A stretch of DNA of 64,000 nt from Daucus carota subsp. sativus (GCF_001625215.2 NC_030386.2:20368545-20432544), one strand, 5' to 3'; shown: positions 24,407 to 44,480, counted from the stretch's first letter. Program-made: numbers and translations. The notes: generated from the sequence alone by a model not told the origin.

Positions 24407-26072
24407 GATTTCTCTTCTTTATATTTATGTATCATTCAAGCCTAGATCATTTACCAATCAAACCACCTTTAGCTTTCTGCATATAAATCTACTAGTCTTA
24501 TGAGTTATGAATATGAAGTACAAGTAAAGAGAGACTTTAATGCTACTCCAAGTAATCCCTGAGTATGGCAGTTGCAGTTAGCAGTTGTACTGAACTATTT
24601 ACTTAAATTTTTTTCTCTGTCTCTTCTCTCTGATTTTAATTTTATAAATTTCATAAAAAATGTGTAAATCTACAGGGTCCAGGTCCCGACTGATGCAATA
24701 ATCTTTGAGCGTTTTTTTTCGGCGGAAGCTTTAACCCAAAATTTTTCAACTTAAATACATGGGATCATCCTAGGATTTTTGTAGACAATCACCTCTAACC
24801 AGCTGTCATATCTTTATGTCTGTTTAAGAGAAAAAGTTGATCTATTTAAGGTTTTGGTGATGTTTTAAAGTGTTTTAAGATCTTTCAAGGCTCTGAATGA
24901 CTGAATCTAACTGCATGGATTTGTTACACATGAACCATGCAATTGTGATTTTAATATGTATGCTGCTGGGTCCCAGTATTGAAGTTAGATTTGACCTACT
25001 ATTCAAGGTAGTCATTGTGTAAACTTTCTCCAACATCCCTTGGCCCCCATTGTTAGTTAGGATTGAGAAGACAGATACATATGATCTATCACTTTTCCAT
25101 GTGATCTTCATTATTATCGTGTTATGATACTAGGTTACATATATGAAAGCAACATTAGATGTCAATGACTCAGTTTACTAGAGTCGCGTTAGTATTCAAT
25201 CAGGATTTTAAATAATGTGCATCAAGTACTCGAGAGTCTTTTCCGCCATTTATAAAACCACTTGATGAAGAAAATCAATTAAGGACCGGATGAGTATCAA
25301 TCTTAAAGTGTGTTTACATCTGATTATGCCTTGTTCTATACTTCTGGATATGCCGATTTATAAACCATAAGCTAACAGGATTAAAGAATCTGGAAACGAA
25401 TGTGATGGAGACTTGAGGTCTAACATAGCTTGGTGGCCAAAATTTTGTTTATCTGGAGGACTATGGAGTAAGGCAGTTCCTGTACCAACTTGCACATGCT
25501 ACTCTCCCTGCCCACCATCCATATTTAATTTTGTTTTTCTATAAAATGTAGAGTAAATTTTTTATTTTTTACAAAAATAAAAAAATAAAGCATTATGAGG
25601 TACCAGTGTATAAGTGCAGAGTAGAATCATGTGTACATGAGATATCCCGGTTAGATGTAATTCTGGTTCCGCCACTGACTAGGATCAAAGAAGCGTAAAA
25701 TTCACACAGTCTTTTATATAGGGATGCATATATTCAATTTATTTGAAACTTCGAATCCTGGGAGAAATTTTAATAATTCTCCAACTATTTAAGCATTTAA
25801 CGAAAAATGTCTAGTTTTAAAAAAAGAATAATAATTTCGAAACTGTTATTGATCACGTTTCTTATCATCATCAACAATAATGTATGTGTGGGCAAGAAAT
25901 AATGCAGTTTAGTAACAGACAAAAGTTGTTACTAAACGTTACTGTAATACTTAGTTTGTACTTGTCTGTAATTCCTTTCTTGCACCGTCTCATATGTGCA
26001 TATGTGTATATAAAGATCAGTCTGAAATTTTTGCAGTGAGCAGAAGAGTGTTCAGTAGAGTGTAAGTGATCT
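24407..26072. other. Divergent intergenic region, formin / acetyltransferase-like gene
   Basis: Carries both promoters. Apart from the TATA box at 26007 and a self-complementary stretch at about 25914-25950 (GTAACAGACAAAAGTTGTTAC), I see no gene or clear mobile element. Confidence 0.55.
26007..26014 (+). promoter_or_regulatory. TATA box of the acetyltransferase-like gene
   Basis: TATATAAA lies 66 bp upstream of the ATG at 26073, leaving room for a ~35-nt leader; a good match to the plant consensus. Confidence 0.6.
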
Positions 26073-29000
26073 ATGGCTGATACAAAAGGTGAAATTGCAC
26101 ATCAGCACCTCCTAGAAGTGGCTGGAGAAAGTAGACAAGGACCCGCTCTCGGGGAAAAAGATGCAAAGGATGAGCAAAAGAAGAAAAGAATCGCGTCGAT
26201 TGATATCTTCAGAGGCTTCACTGTTGCTGTAATCTCATTCTTTCTTGCTCTTAACATTTTTAAGTACTTGCGAGTTTTTTAATATTAGTTCTTGTGTAAT
26301 TGAAGTCAAATAGTCGAGGATTTGTTGATAGCCTGGTGGCAAGTTCATGGGGATGGATTCTCACGCTCCCTTCCTGTATACTTAAAAATAATGGATTTTG
26401 GGAAAGTGTTGTATAGTTGGTAGAATTAGTATACTGTTCCTCTGAAATGTGTGTGAACGCTGAATTGTAGTTGATGATACTGGTTGATGATGCTGGAGGC
26501 GAATGGCCTATAATAGGTCATGCTCCGTGGAATGGTGTCCATCTTGCTGATTTTGTGATGCCATTCTTTCTATTTATTGTGGGAATGGCCATTGCGCTTG
26601 CTCTCAAGGTTTGTTCTTCACTTCTTCTTTTATTTTCTTCGTTGAAATCAAATTATGTGTTGGTACTTCTTTATGGACATGTGTTTCTCCTTGTCCAGAG
26701 AATACCAAGCCGTCACTTGGCCATCAGAAAGGTGGTTTTAAGAACTTTAAAACTGCTCTTTTTCGGGATTCTGCTTCAAGGTCAGTTTTTTCTTCAGTTC
26801 CGTTCATTTTGTCCTCTTTCTGCTTCATTGTAAAGCTAGCAATTAGATATCTAGCACATTACTGCTCATAAAGAACAACTATTAATACATTAGGTGCCTG
26901 CTGCTCCCGTTAATATTTCATAGTGTGTGTGTCGTAATTGGGAATCCCAAACTGTGACATAGCTTAACTTCCTTCCATTTCCTCTCAAAAAGGTTATGGC
27001 TTTTAGTTTAAAAGTTTCTTAATTTGTGTTTCAACTAATATACTTGCTCAGTTTTTCACTGCCCTAAAACCAAAGTGACATTAGCCTCTATGTTCTAACC
27101 AACGGTTAATTATGCTGAAATTAGATTAAATCTTGCATTTGTGGTGTCTGAACTGATGTTATAGTTCTGATTGCTGTGATGAAACTGATCTATGTTGCTT
27201 GATAAGCTGACATCTATGAAAAATCATTTGAAAAAGAAAGACAGACAAAAAGTGTATCATAGTACCAAGGTTCTTCATCAAGATACCTGTTATGTACTTA
27301 CAAATCTTTATCCCATTGCAGGAGGCTTTTCACATGCTCCCGACGAATTAACATATGGGGTCGACATGCAAAGAATAAGGTGGTGTGGTATACTGCAGGT
27401 GAGGTCTATTAACTTTTCCACCCAAAGAAAGCCAAAAGATTTCTTTGAATGTGTATAAGATGCTGAGGTATATAGATTATTCTTTGAGCAAAACAAATGA
27501 ATTAGTTTTATCAGCTTTCGGCCCTCTACTATCGGGTGACTAACAGGTTTGCAGCAATTTAATTTTCCTCTTGCAGAGAATTGCACTGGCGTATTTTGTC
27601 GTGGCACTAATAGAAATCTTAACGCGAAGTGTAAAAATCAAGGAGGATTCGTCTACTAGTCAATTTCTCATATTCAAGACATATATTTGGCACTGGTAAG
27701 TATTGATTCTTTTCTATCCTTAGACAAGATAGTGGATGAACTTTTTTACATATTGTTCTTTTAATTTTAGGTTGCTAGGAGCATGTGTTCTTATAGTTTA
27801 CCTGGCTGTTCTGTATGGAGCTTATGTTCCTGACTGGCACTTCATGGTCGATGATCCAAATAGTGCCGACTATGGAAAGATCTTGAGTGTAAGTCTTTGA
27901 ATTCCCGTATTCAGTTCAATATCAAAGTATTTATAGGGTCAAACAGACTGCTGGTACAAAGTCCCAGCTTCCTCCACAAATGAAGACAACATTAGAAGTA
28001 GATCCCTTCTATAAGTGACAAAAGAACTCTGATAACTCTGATTAGCATTCTGGGAAATATAATAGTTGCAAAATCTGCACGAACTAAGTTTAAAAAGAAG
28101 AACATATAACTGAGAATCTTACTTTACAGAAAGATCAAATAATTATTAAAATCCCTAGAACAGACATGACAATAAATTGCTATATATTAGATGACAATCA
28201 AGAATGAGATTTTTTTGTCTACTGTCACTATAAACAACTTCACGTTTTGTCTCAGCTTTGGATTATGAAATATCCATTTGGTTCCAACAGGTATCTTGCA
28301 ACGTAAGAGGGAAACTTGATTCTCCATGTAATGCTGTTGGTTATGTTGACAGAGAATTGATGGGAATCAGGCACATGTATCAGAAACCAGCTTGGAAGAG
28401 ATCTAAAGTGAGCTTCTTTTTACTTTTTCTAATGATGAATGTATACCATTCTACATTTCTGGGTGCATTTAAGTCTATATTTTGCTACTTGACAGCCATG
28501 TTTCTTGCAAATATCATTGTAGGCTTGCACTATGAACTCTCCTTATGAGGGACCTCTTCTAGAGGATGCTCCAGCATGGTGTTTGGCACATTTTGAACCC
28601 GAAGGAATTCTAAGGTCCTTTTCTGTACCCTTTTTACTCATAGTTTCTCAGCGTTGTGAGGACATTTGTCCACGTGTAATGTTGATAATCATTCCCTCAC
28701 TGGGAATAGAACCGCAGCAAGTTATTTATTTTGGTTTATATATAGATGCGAATAGCTTATTGCTATTCAGTATTTAATAGTAGAAGTTTGTAAATGGATT
28801 TGGTGTGTAGAGAGGTCTTCTCTTTGTAAAGGTCTTTATATTTATGCATGTTTTTGGATAAAAGTCCTGGTTTTTTGTTATCAAGACACGTTAAGTTTAC
28901 AAAATTCTGCCAAATTAATCTATATAGGATATAACTTAGAAGAGTTGTTCAATATGTTACTAAGCACTGTGGACTAATCTTACAACTGCAGCTCTATCTC

Positions 29001-29956
29001 TGCTATCCTCTCAACAGTTATAGGGGTGCATTTTGGCCATGTTCTCATCCATATAAAGGTTTTTCCTTTAAATTACTGTTAAATTGTGATAATAGTAAAT
29101 CCTTCTTTTAATACAAGCTGTATAAATAAAATGTAGGATCATTCCACTAGATTGAAACATTGGATTGTGATGGGCCTGTCCCTCCTTCTCCTTGGTATTG
29201 TTCTACATTTTACACATGGTAAGAAATGTATTGTTTGAAAATAAATCACTTTTTTCCTCTTACCATCCTGCATTTTCTTTGTTCTAAACTTTTTTCCTCT
29301 GTTTGCAGCAATGCCTCTAAACAAACAGCTCTACACCTTCAGCTATGTATGTGTCACGTCTGGAGCAGCAGCATTGACGTTCTCAACTTTCTATATACTG
29401 GTACTAATGTCATCCATGTCGGATATCAATTGAAGTTTATAATGTTCATTGCTCAGTATGAAGTTCCCCTAGCTATGATGACAATTAAACAGATATATAA
29501 TGTTTCCATCGATCTATGACTTTCTCTTAACTAGATTGTGATTATCTTTTGAGCCAGGTAGATATTTTGAAGCTGAAGTATGTCTTTCTACCATTTGAAT
29601 GGATCGGTATGAATGCTATGTTGGTCTACGTCATGGCTGCTGAGGGCATCTTTGCAGGATTCATTAACGGGTGGTATTACAAGAACCCCCACAACACACT
29701 GGTATTTCTTCTTTAAATTGAATAATGTTTTAACCATAGGCCAGCAAGGTCCTGCATTTTTGTCAATTATTGATAATTTGTGACGATCTTTTTAATCTAT
29801 CTGTTACAGATATACTGGATTCAGAAGCACATATTCTTTGGAGTTTGGCATTCAAGAAGAGTAGGACTTCTGCTCTATGTCATCTTTGCAGAAATACTCT
29901 TCTGGGCTGTTGTGTCTGGCATTCTGCATTGGCAGGGCATCTATTGGAGGCTTTAG
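26073..29956 (+). CDS. Heparan-alpha-glucosaminide N-acetyltransferase-like membrane protein
   Basis: Plant homologue of animal HGSNAT (DUF1624/YeiB-like acyltransferase group). The animal enzyme moves acetyl groups from cytosolic acetyl-CoA across the lysosomal membrane; the plant substrate is unknown to me. Thirteen exons: 26073-26228, 26471-26608, 26699-26780, 27322-27398, 27577-27695, 27771-27888, 28291-28407, 28523-28614, 28992-29058, 29137-29218, 29309-29400, 29558-29701, 29810-29956; 476 residues with unbroken phase. The N-terminal ~38 residues are hydrophilic, then RIASIDIFRGFTVA (39-52), DDAGGEW, GHAPWNG (68-74) and DFVMPFFLFIVG. Later blocks are CNAVGYVDRELMG, ISAILSTVIGVHFGHVL and PFEWIGMNAMLV. 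Many hydrophobic helices are visible. The last exon ends with a membrane helix and IYWRL. Frame and splice sites appear intact. Confidence 0.92.
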
Positions 29957-30746
29957 CTCGAAACAAAGACGCTATTCGCCACTTCATGAAACTCGAGCTC
30001 TTAATGCAATTTCATGAACACTTTCTTGCTTAAGGGTCACAAGTCTCATGATCCATAAGTAGTTAAACTTCTGTCTGAAGCTATTTAAGTCTTCATATGG
30101 AACATGATAATAGACTAATAGTCTTCATACATTTTGAATAAGCATTAAGAATCGTCTAAAGAAAGATTTTGTGCTCCTAGTCCTCTGTTTAAAGATTTCA
30201 TGCACCTGATGTTTTCGTAGTTTTAATACTATGTTAAGAAAAGGATATTGGTTTGGGTTAAATATAAAACTGGTGCAGAAATATATATCATTTTGCTATC
30301 AATTTCAACGAGATAATAATTAAAATCATTTCTCTAAGTATTCCTTGAATAAAATTAATATTGATAGAGTTTTACATATTTTCTTTGTTACTACACTTTA
30401 GATTATATATTTAGATTTCAACGGAATAATAGCTAAAATCATATTTCTAAATATATGTTCGTTGAATAAAATTATATATATATTTGAATGTTACATATTT
30501 CTCTATCTAGCACTTTAGATTATATAATTAGATTTTAAGAAATTTATTTACTATTTACTTTTAATTAAAACAAAAAATAATCATTAATTTAAAAAACATT
30601 TTTTAAAATATAAATATATTACGTTTATAAAAAAAATCTAAATATATTATTTAAAATATTAGAATTCATAATTTGTTACTCTGATTGTGGTAAGATTTAA
30701 AAAAAAATAATAAGACTCAATTAATATTAATTTTACACTCTAAACT

Positions 30747-31259
30747 AGCGGTGGCAATTTCAGGTAATGGGTCGGGTTTGTGTCGGGTTGTCTTACCCGC
30801 TCCAGTTTTTGGATCAACCCAAATCCGACCCGAACTTGAAATGGGTTGAAATTTTCAACCCGAACCCAACCTGTTTAGTACCCATTCAACTCGAAAATAC
30901 CCGTTTTGACCCGAAATAAATTAATAAATAAATATTTTGATTATAATAATTATATTTATTTTAATATATTAGAAAAATATATAAATAATAATTTATTAAG
31001 ATCATATGTGAATAAAAAGTATTTTTAATAATATATAAATATATCATAAATGTATTTTATTTTGTAATATAAATAAATAATTAACATAATATATTATATA
31101 TATAAATATTTCGGGTCGGTTTCGGGTACACTGGGTCAACCCGAACCCGACCCGAGTTTTTCGGGTAAAAAAATACCCGATTCGAAATATGAAAACCCCG
31201 ACCTTAATTCGTATTTTTTTGAGTCGGGTTTCGGGTCGTGTCTGATTTTGTCACCCCTC
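30747..31259. mobile_element. Non-autonomous hAT-like element, GGGTCGGGTT type
   Basis: Flanked by CTCTAAACT at 30738-30746 and 31259-31267, an 8- or 9-bp target duplication depending on where the end is set. Termini are AGCGGTGGCAA and, inverted, AGGGGTGACAA, typical of hAT MITEs. Both arms are rich in CGGGTTGGGT/ACCCGACCCG repeats around an AT-rich core. No coding capacity. Confidence 0.8.
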
Positions 31260-31409
31260 TCTAAACTCATATTTAAGGTCATTTATTTAATTTTATTATG
31301 ATTTTAGATTTTAGTGATTCCAAAAATTAAAATTACAGTGAACTAATGTGTTGTCAACCATGAATGCATTTACTTCATTTTTCTCTTACATCTTATAAAA
31401 AATATTATG

Positions 31410-32060
31410 AGAATTAGTGATGAATTGCTACATGCTTTACAAGAAAAGGATCAAGACATTGTTAATGAAATGAATGCAGTTAATGTCACGAAAAACATGT
31501 TAAGATCTATGAGAACAGATGGATGAGAATCTTTTTACAAGAGGTTACTTTGTTTTGTGAGAGTCATAATGTTGTTGTTGTTGTTGCTATGAGCTAAAGT
31601 TTTGTTGATCCTAAATGAGTTTTACACAATTCTGAGGTGTTAACAAATCTACACCACTACCGCAATGAAATGTTTATAGATATTTTGGAAAGACAATTTC
31701 AAGAGTTAAATAACCAGTTTGATGATATTGGTACTGAATAAATTCCGGTATGTCATATCTTGATCCTCAAAATTAATTTTATGCGTTTCACAAGGAGAGA
31801 TTGATAGATTATGCAAAATTGTATCCGTCTGAATTATCGCCAGTTCATATTATGGAAGTTAAAAAGGAATTTCCTACCTACTTTCAAGATGTCACACATG
31901 ATGAACGATTTGTGGATCTTGATGGCAATGCGGAACTTGGTAGAAAAATGGTTGAGACAAGAGAGCATACACTTCATCCTTTGGTTTATTTACTCATCAA
32001 GTTGATTATACAATCTTTAATTTTATATATTTGGAGTTATCCTCGTACAGAGATTTAAAA
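31410..32060 (+). pseudogene. Degraded hAT transposase fragment (C-terminal/dimerisation part)
   Basis: Readable pieces resemble plant hAT transposases of the TTF/MYM zinc-finger type. They include ELLHALQEKDQDIVNEM and LRSMRTDG, then a stop where Trp is expected (TGA at about 31525), LERQFQELNNQFDDIGTE followed by a stop (about 31740), and finally DERFVDLDGNAELGRKMVET and HPLVYLLIKL in an open frame 31801-32058. The terminal VERxFSAMK region and the N-terminal half are absent. Non-functional. It lies only ~150 bp from the hAT-like element above but is not inside its termini. Confidence 0.7.
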
Positions 32061-32993
32061 CTTGTAGAAAACATTTTCACGATTATTTGAAATTTGTCAC
32101 ATAACTTGATCATTTATTATAATTGGTCATTTCCATATCAAGATCAGAATGATCGTATCTCGATGATCTTGGGGAGACATTATGAATTATCCTTACTAGG
32201 GTTAAGGTTTTGTTCATATACACTAAATGATAATTATGAATATATTATATGGTTTCTTTATTATTGAAGTTTTTTTTAATTAGAATGAGCTGTTAAACTT
32301 AAACTTGACCAATGAGATAATAGATTCGTGATATCAGAACCGCTTTTCAACATAATAGTGAAAGTTCTTCGATTTTGAATGTATACCCGATTTTGAGCGT
32401 ATACCCTTCCACAAAAAATCTAATTTTATTGATACTTAGATTTTAGCTTATGAAAATATCTACATATGATGGGTACGTGAGCCCAATATCTATAAATGAG
32501 CAACAATCTCGGGAAAAATAACAACGAGATTGTTTTTCTATTATTTCTAAAGTAAAAGCATATTTTGATAAAAAAATCATATTTATATAAGAATTTTTGG
32601 AATTAAATATTTACGAGATGGTTAATATACTTTACTTACAAAAATAAATAGTTATTTTAAGAATATAATATATTTTTATAAAATTAAGTGATTAATTTTT
32701 GAAAAAAGTAAAAAAAAAAAAGTGAAAGGGGGGTGGTGAGTAGAGTAAATAGCAAGCAAGAAAAGCCCACACACTCGGCCACGTCTAAGGTCTAACGGGT
32801 GAGGCAAGGCAGCAGATTAAGATAACGAGAAGAAAAGCAGCGGAAATTGTTTAGACAAACCCTCCCTCCGCGCTTTTCATTTCTCTATCAAAACCCCACC
32901 CACCCCTAGATTTCAGACCACTCTCTCACCTTCCCCTAATTTTATTTTATTTATTTTCAATCTCGTATCGGTTTCGAATTGGCCGACTCAATT

Positions 32994-39579
<6,586 letters not shown>

Positions 39580-39941
39580 ACTTGTCCTGCTCTTGTCGCT
39601 TCTGTTGATTGAAAGTATCATTGCTATGACTTTAAACTTAACAATTTGAATGTCCCGAGTAATGGTATGTTGTGATGTTTGCTGTCTGTTAGGCAGAAAC
39701 TGTGACTGTTTGTGGCCCCTAGAAACGATCTATCTTGGCTGCCACCCGTGGTAGTGGAAATTGGCTATTGCTGGTTTCTGCTTTTAGAAATAAGGTGATT
39801 TGGTGAAGGGTAAACAAAAGAACTTCATCCTTTGGCCTTTGATTCACATTCACTCTGTATATATATTATTTAAAGGACCTGAAGTTTTAGACTCTACATT
39901 GTGTCCAGCTTTCTGATTTTCTTTGAGGGGAAATATATTTA

Positions 39942-40123
39942 GGGTGCTGATTTATGCGCACCTTAAATTTGTTTATGCACATCGTATACCATGTTTTATA
40001 TCAAATTATCCTTGTCCATTATCATTTCAACCAAATATCTTATTAATTTAAAGGGGTAATTTAGTATAAATTAAATGGAAGGATGTGCATAAATAAATTT
40101 GGGGTGTGTATATATTAGCAACT
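39942..40123. mobile_element. 182-bp hAT-type MITE just downstream of RING copy 1
   Basis: Flanked by the exact 8-bp duplication TATATTTA (39934-39941 and 40124-40131). Termini GGGTGCTGATTTATGCGCAC and, inverted, AGTTGCTAATATATACACAC form ~43-bp inverted repeats, both running into TTTATGCACATC. About 360 bp after the stop codon, so it may lie in or near the 3' UTR. Confidence 0.8.
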
Positions 40124-40732
40124 TATATTTATGCTTTTGCTGATTTCGAAGTAGAAAAAGTAATTTAATCTTGTTGAATATTACCTGTCAATTCTTAATT
40201 GGCGTCGAGAACAGGGAATTCATGATAATAAATTTGGACAAATGTGTAATTAGGGGCTGAGCTGCTTCTCCCTTCTGGGTTTTTTTTTTACCTACTTGCC
40301 CAAACGACCTCTTAGTACTATAGTGGTATAGCTTCGGTAAAAATGTCCTAGATAGGAGACTAGAGAACTAGAGAATTGTGCTTATACTGTTATACTGTTA
40401 TACATATAAAAATTGTTCCAGAGTTGCAAGAATAGATTATGTTCTGTTATAAAGATGTTCTTGAGTGCTTTTAGGAGAGGGATAGAAAATGTTTTCATTC
40501 ATCCTATTGATATCTTACGTATGACGTATCACGCCCATTTTGCAAAGGAAAAAAATAAATAAATCAAATATCTATCATCTGTGCAATAAAAAATTTGATT
40601 GATGAACTGACAAGTCTGGTTTGTTGCTAGCTGTTTAAATATTATTTTTTAATATTTAATTAGAGTTTTATTTTTAGAAAATTACAGAAAATGTAATTTG
40701 GCACTAGAAGTTGTATGTTAATTTATAACACA

Positions 40733-40765
40733 CTAGTTGAGAAGCCGCGCGTTGCGTCGACTTAT
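40733..40765 (-). mobile_element. Putative Helitron 3' end
   Basis: Read on the minus strand, a GC-rich imperfect hairpin (CGACGCAACGCGCGGCTTC) is followed by TCAACTAG and then T. This is the Helitron arrangement of a hairpin ~10 bp before CTRR, inserted next to T. The matching 5' end was not found. Confidence 0.45.
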
Positions 40766-41111
40766 AAAAATTATATTAATGATTCAATATTAATATTTGT
40801 GGAATAAAATAATTTTGTAACTGTCTATAAAAATTATATTAATGTTCCAAAATTAATATTTGTAGGAAAAAATAAATTTATATTATAAAAATCTTGACGT
40901 AATACCAATACCAATATATAAAATTGTAAAATTGGACTATAATTCATAGTGAAAAATTAAAAATAAATTTATACACCTAATTAACTATATAAAGCATGAC
41001 GAATCTTAATTTTATTTGTTTTTTTTAAGTAATCATGTTCTTACATTGTCACTTTTCTCCAATTTTTTTAGATTGATTGTGCACAAAAACATTTAATTTA
41101 AATCTGTGAGA

Positions 41112-41845
41112 TAGCGGTCTATAAATACCCTTGCTTGTAACAACCTTTATTTTTTAATACTCCATAAACAACATTTACTTTAAAGTTGCTTGAACGCAGT
41201 GTTCTAAAAATCCCCGATTTAATCTATTAATCCCCGATTAATCCCCTGCAAGGTCGGTCACCGATTCGATTTTTGAAATCCGATTAATCCTTATATATAT
41301 TTCTTAATCGAAGTATATATGGTATATTATTAAAATTAAAATACTATATTACTTTAAATATGAATAATTATGGAGTTTATGAATATAGTAAATATATTAG
41401 TTATTATATAGCTAATATAATAATAACTAAATATTAAATAATATTTTAATATTAAAATAAATTCGATTTTCCCTCCGATTAATCCCCGATTTCCGATTAA
41501 TCCTTAAATCGGTAGCTCAACCGATTATGTCCGATTCCCGATTTCTGTAACACTGCTTGAACGGAGTAAATAAATAATGCATGAATAATTTTTTCCTGTA
41601 TACAAAATAATTTATATAAAAATTAACAACAACAAACATGTCCGATGAACAAAACAAATATTATAAAAGAATAATCAACAAACATACATCACTAATAGTT
41701 AATTTATTGATGTCGATCATCAATATCGACTATATTTTTTTCCCGTGTTTGGATTTGTCGACTCCAATATAACGGTCTATAACTACCTTTGCTTGCAACA
41801 ACCTTTGTTTTTTTAAACCTTTATGTATAAACAGCCTCCACTTAT
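41112..41845. repeat. Diverged direct repeats flanking the hAT-like element
   Basis: GCGGTCTATAAATACCCTTG... (41112-41180) is repeated as ACGGTCTATAACTACCTTTG... (41770-41845), including GCTTGYAACAACCTTT. The copies are ~660 bp apart and bracket the element at 41197-41555. Confidence 0.65.
41197..41555. mobile_element. Non-autonomous hAT-like element, GATTAATC family, copy 2
   Basis: Complete 359-bp element with termini CAGTGTT...AACACTG and an exact 8-bp target duplication CTTGAACG (41189-41196, 41556-41563). Subterminal CCGATTAATCC and GGTCGGTCACCGATT motifs match copy 1 at 11119-11749. AT-rich middle, non-coding. Confidence 0.88.
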
Positions 41846-43040
41846 CGTTGCAGAAGAACAACAAGAGAACTATCACCAGAGAGAGGTAGGTTGTGGTATT
41901 GAGAGGAGGTTGTGTTAAGATGATTCAAAACCGAAGCGATGTGAGAGGTGCCACCTATACGCCTCTCGCTTCTCCTTTATATAAGTATATTGATGATTTT
42001 CTAAATGGAATTAAAAAAAAGGGATCATCTTCTCGTCAAGCCTAATGAGCTCCATTATCGTTCAATCATGATATAAAATAATCATTTTTTTATTTTATAT
42101 AACTACAGATAGTAACTATTAGTAGTGACTAGCTTTTTTTGCCCGTGCTACGCACACGGGTATTGATTCTCTGATTTTTTATTAACTTAATCTATACTTC
42201 TTTCAAAAAAAAAAAAAAAACTTAATCTATACTTTTTCTCGTGATTAACCCCAAATCTGACGGGTAGTTGGCGTAGTCAGACTATTTATTATGAGTTTTA
42301 GATTATAAAATTTTATGTGTTTATTAGCATTTTGGCCCGTGCTACGCACACGGTATGATTTTTTTTTTCTTTATCTAGATAACCTATACATTTTTTATTA
42401 ACAAACAGTATGATGATATAAGTTTTGAAAAACAACGTATGTAAGATTCAAAATACTCAAGTTATGTTATTTGCGATCAGTACGTTGTAGATGTTAAAAT
42501 ATAATATATATACAAATATCGATTGAAAAAAATAAAATCACGTAACAGAAATTATAACGACGCGGACTATATAAATCTTTGTATTTATAAACATAAATAA
42601 TTATAAACTTAACCAGATTATGCAGATTATAAAGCTTTCATCCATTCCTTAATTAAAGTGAATATGCTGATGATAGACTTTCCTCCCGACCTTAATAAAA
42701 ATTGATAAATACATTAATAAATAGTTAACCTTAAAAGAATTCATCAATAAAGGAATACATATGTAGTCATAATTCAGTTACATTACCGAAATTATATGCT
42801 ACAATTATTGCCAGAAATTATATGCTACAATTATTGCCTATTGAAAATTGATAATAAGAAGATATACGTGATAAATATCTATGATGGAATATATATTGTA
42901 TTGATTTTTATAACAGAATAGATTTTTCATTAGTATCATTAATATTACCAAATATTTAATATAATAATAATATTTCATGTTTCGAATAAAATTTATAAGT
43001 TTGTGGATCTATTATCAAATCATTATTTGTATAGTTAAAA

Positions 43041-44480
43041 TAATAAAATATACTATGTAATTTTTTCTAAAATATATATAAAAGTCATGAAAATAGTAAT
43101 GACTATATAACTAAAATTTCTCGGCGTCGCCCCGTATCTTAAATAAAATAACAAAAATTTATAATAACCTGTATGTAAATAATTTTATAGTTAAGTTATT
43201 TAAATGAAAATATGCTCAATTTTTATTTAAATATTAATATGCTCATTGCATTTTGGCCCGTGCTACGCACACGGGTATGATTTTTTGAAAAATTTTGTAT
43301 ATGAAAACTTCCTTCTCAAAAGCTGAAATTATGGAGTGAGAAAGGACTCCATTAATTTGAAATTATAACAAAACTCTTGATTTGCTTATTGAATATAGTG
43401 TATACGGAAGACAATACATTTTCTATAAAAATGGATTCTAATAATAAATGCCAAAATCATTGAAAATCAAATAAACTTTGACTATGTTTCCTTATTTTCA
43501 TATAAGTTATAGCAAGCTAGATTCATGTATCTGAAAATTTAAAAGTCTAATATATAGAAACTTTCTTATCAAGAGTTCTAATTGTGGAGTGAAAAATACT
43601 CCATTAATCTGAAATTATAACAAAAAATCGATTTAAAATTGAATACAGTTAAAATAGAAAACGCACAAATTATAAGAAAAAATATTGTAGTAATAAATGC
43701 TAAAATAAGTGGAAATCAAAATATATGTAACTACATTTCCTTACTTGCTATGAGTTATAGCATATGCCCATGTATCGAAAAATATAAAAAATTTAATATA
43801 TAAAAACTTCACTATCAAGAGCTAAAATTGTTGTGTTAAAAAGTGTTCCACTGATTAGGAATTATAACAAAAGTCTTGATTTGGAAATTAAATGTATTTA
43901 ATTTTGAATTCTGTATATATTATACAATAAAGGATTATAATAATAACGGACAAAATCAGTTAAATCAAATAAACTTTAATTATATTTCCTTATTTACATA
44001 TGGGACTCATGCATCCAAATAATTTAAAAAATCGAATATATAAAAACTTTCTTATCAATAGCTAATATTATGGAGTGAAAAAAATACTCTATTAATTAGA
44101 AATTATGACAAAAAGTCTTGATTTTAAAATTGAATATAATGAACATGGAAACGACAAAAATTAAATGAAAAAGCCTTTTAATTAGTAATTAATGTCAAAA
44201 TCAGTGTAAATCAAATAAAGTTTGACTTTCTTATTTGCATATGAGCTATAACAGTCTAGATCCATGTATCTGAATATATAAAAATCTAATATATAAAAAC
44301 TATCTTGTCAAGAGTCAAAATTGTGGAGTGAAAAAAGACTCCTTTAATTTTAAATTATAACAAAAAATCTAGATTTGAAAATTGAATATAGTGAATATGG
44401 AAACCACTGCATATTATTAAAAAAAGGATTGTAATAATAAATGCAAAAATCATTTAAAATCAATTATATTATGACTACTC
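43041..44480. repeat. ~1.44-kb higher-order repeat, unit A
   Basis: Starts TAATAAAATATACTATG, includes a CTCGGCGTCGCC motif, a Helitron-type hairpin (GGCCCGTGCTACGCACACGG at 43256) and five related monomers starting near 43326, 43575, 43823, 44062 and 44314 (spacing 239-252 bp). Each monomer contains a TGGAGTGAAAAA...ATTAATTWGAAATTATAACAAAA core. Unit B repeats the whole structure at an offset of 1440 bp. Confidence 0.85.

Larger units (their letters stand above)
29957..32993. other. Intergenic region with hAT remnants
   Basis: Three kilobases between the acetyltransferase-like gene and the first RING gene. It holds AT-rich filler (30240-30740), a GGGTCGGGTT-rich hAT-like element, a degraded transposase fragment, and from about 32700 the promoter and leader of the RING gene. 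Confidence 0.65.

Noticed and set aside
31801..32058. Possible intact small gene
   Set aside because: It is only the last open piece of a stop-containing hAT transposase relic.
32979..32993. Start of the RING copy 1 frame at 32979
   Set aside because: The first codon is TTG; the first ATG is at 32994 and leaves the RING intact.
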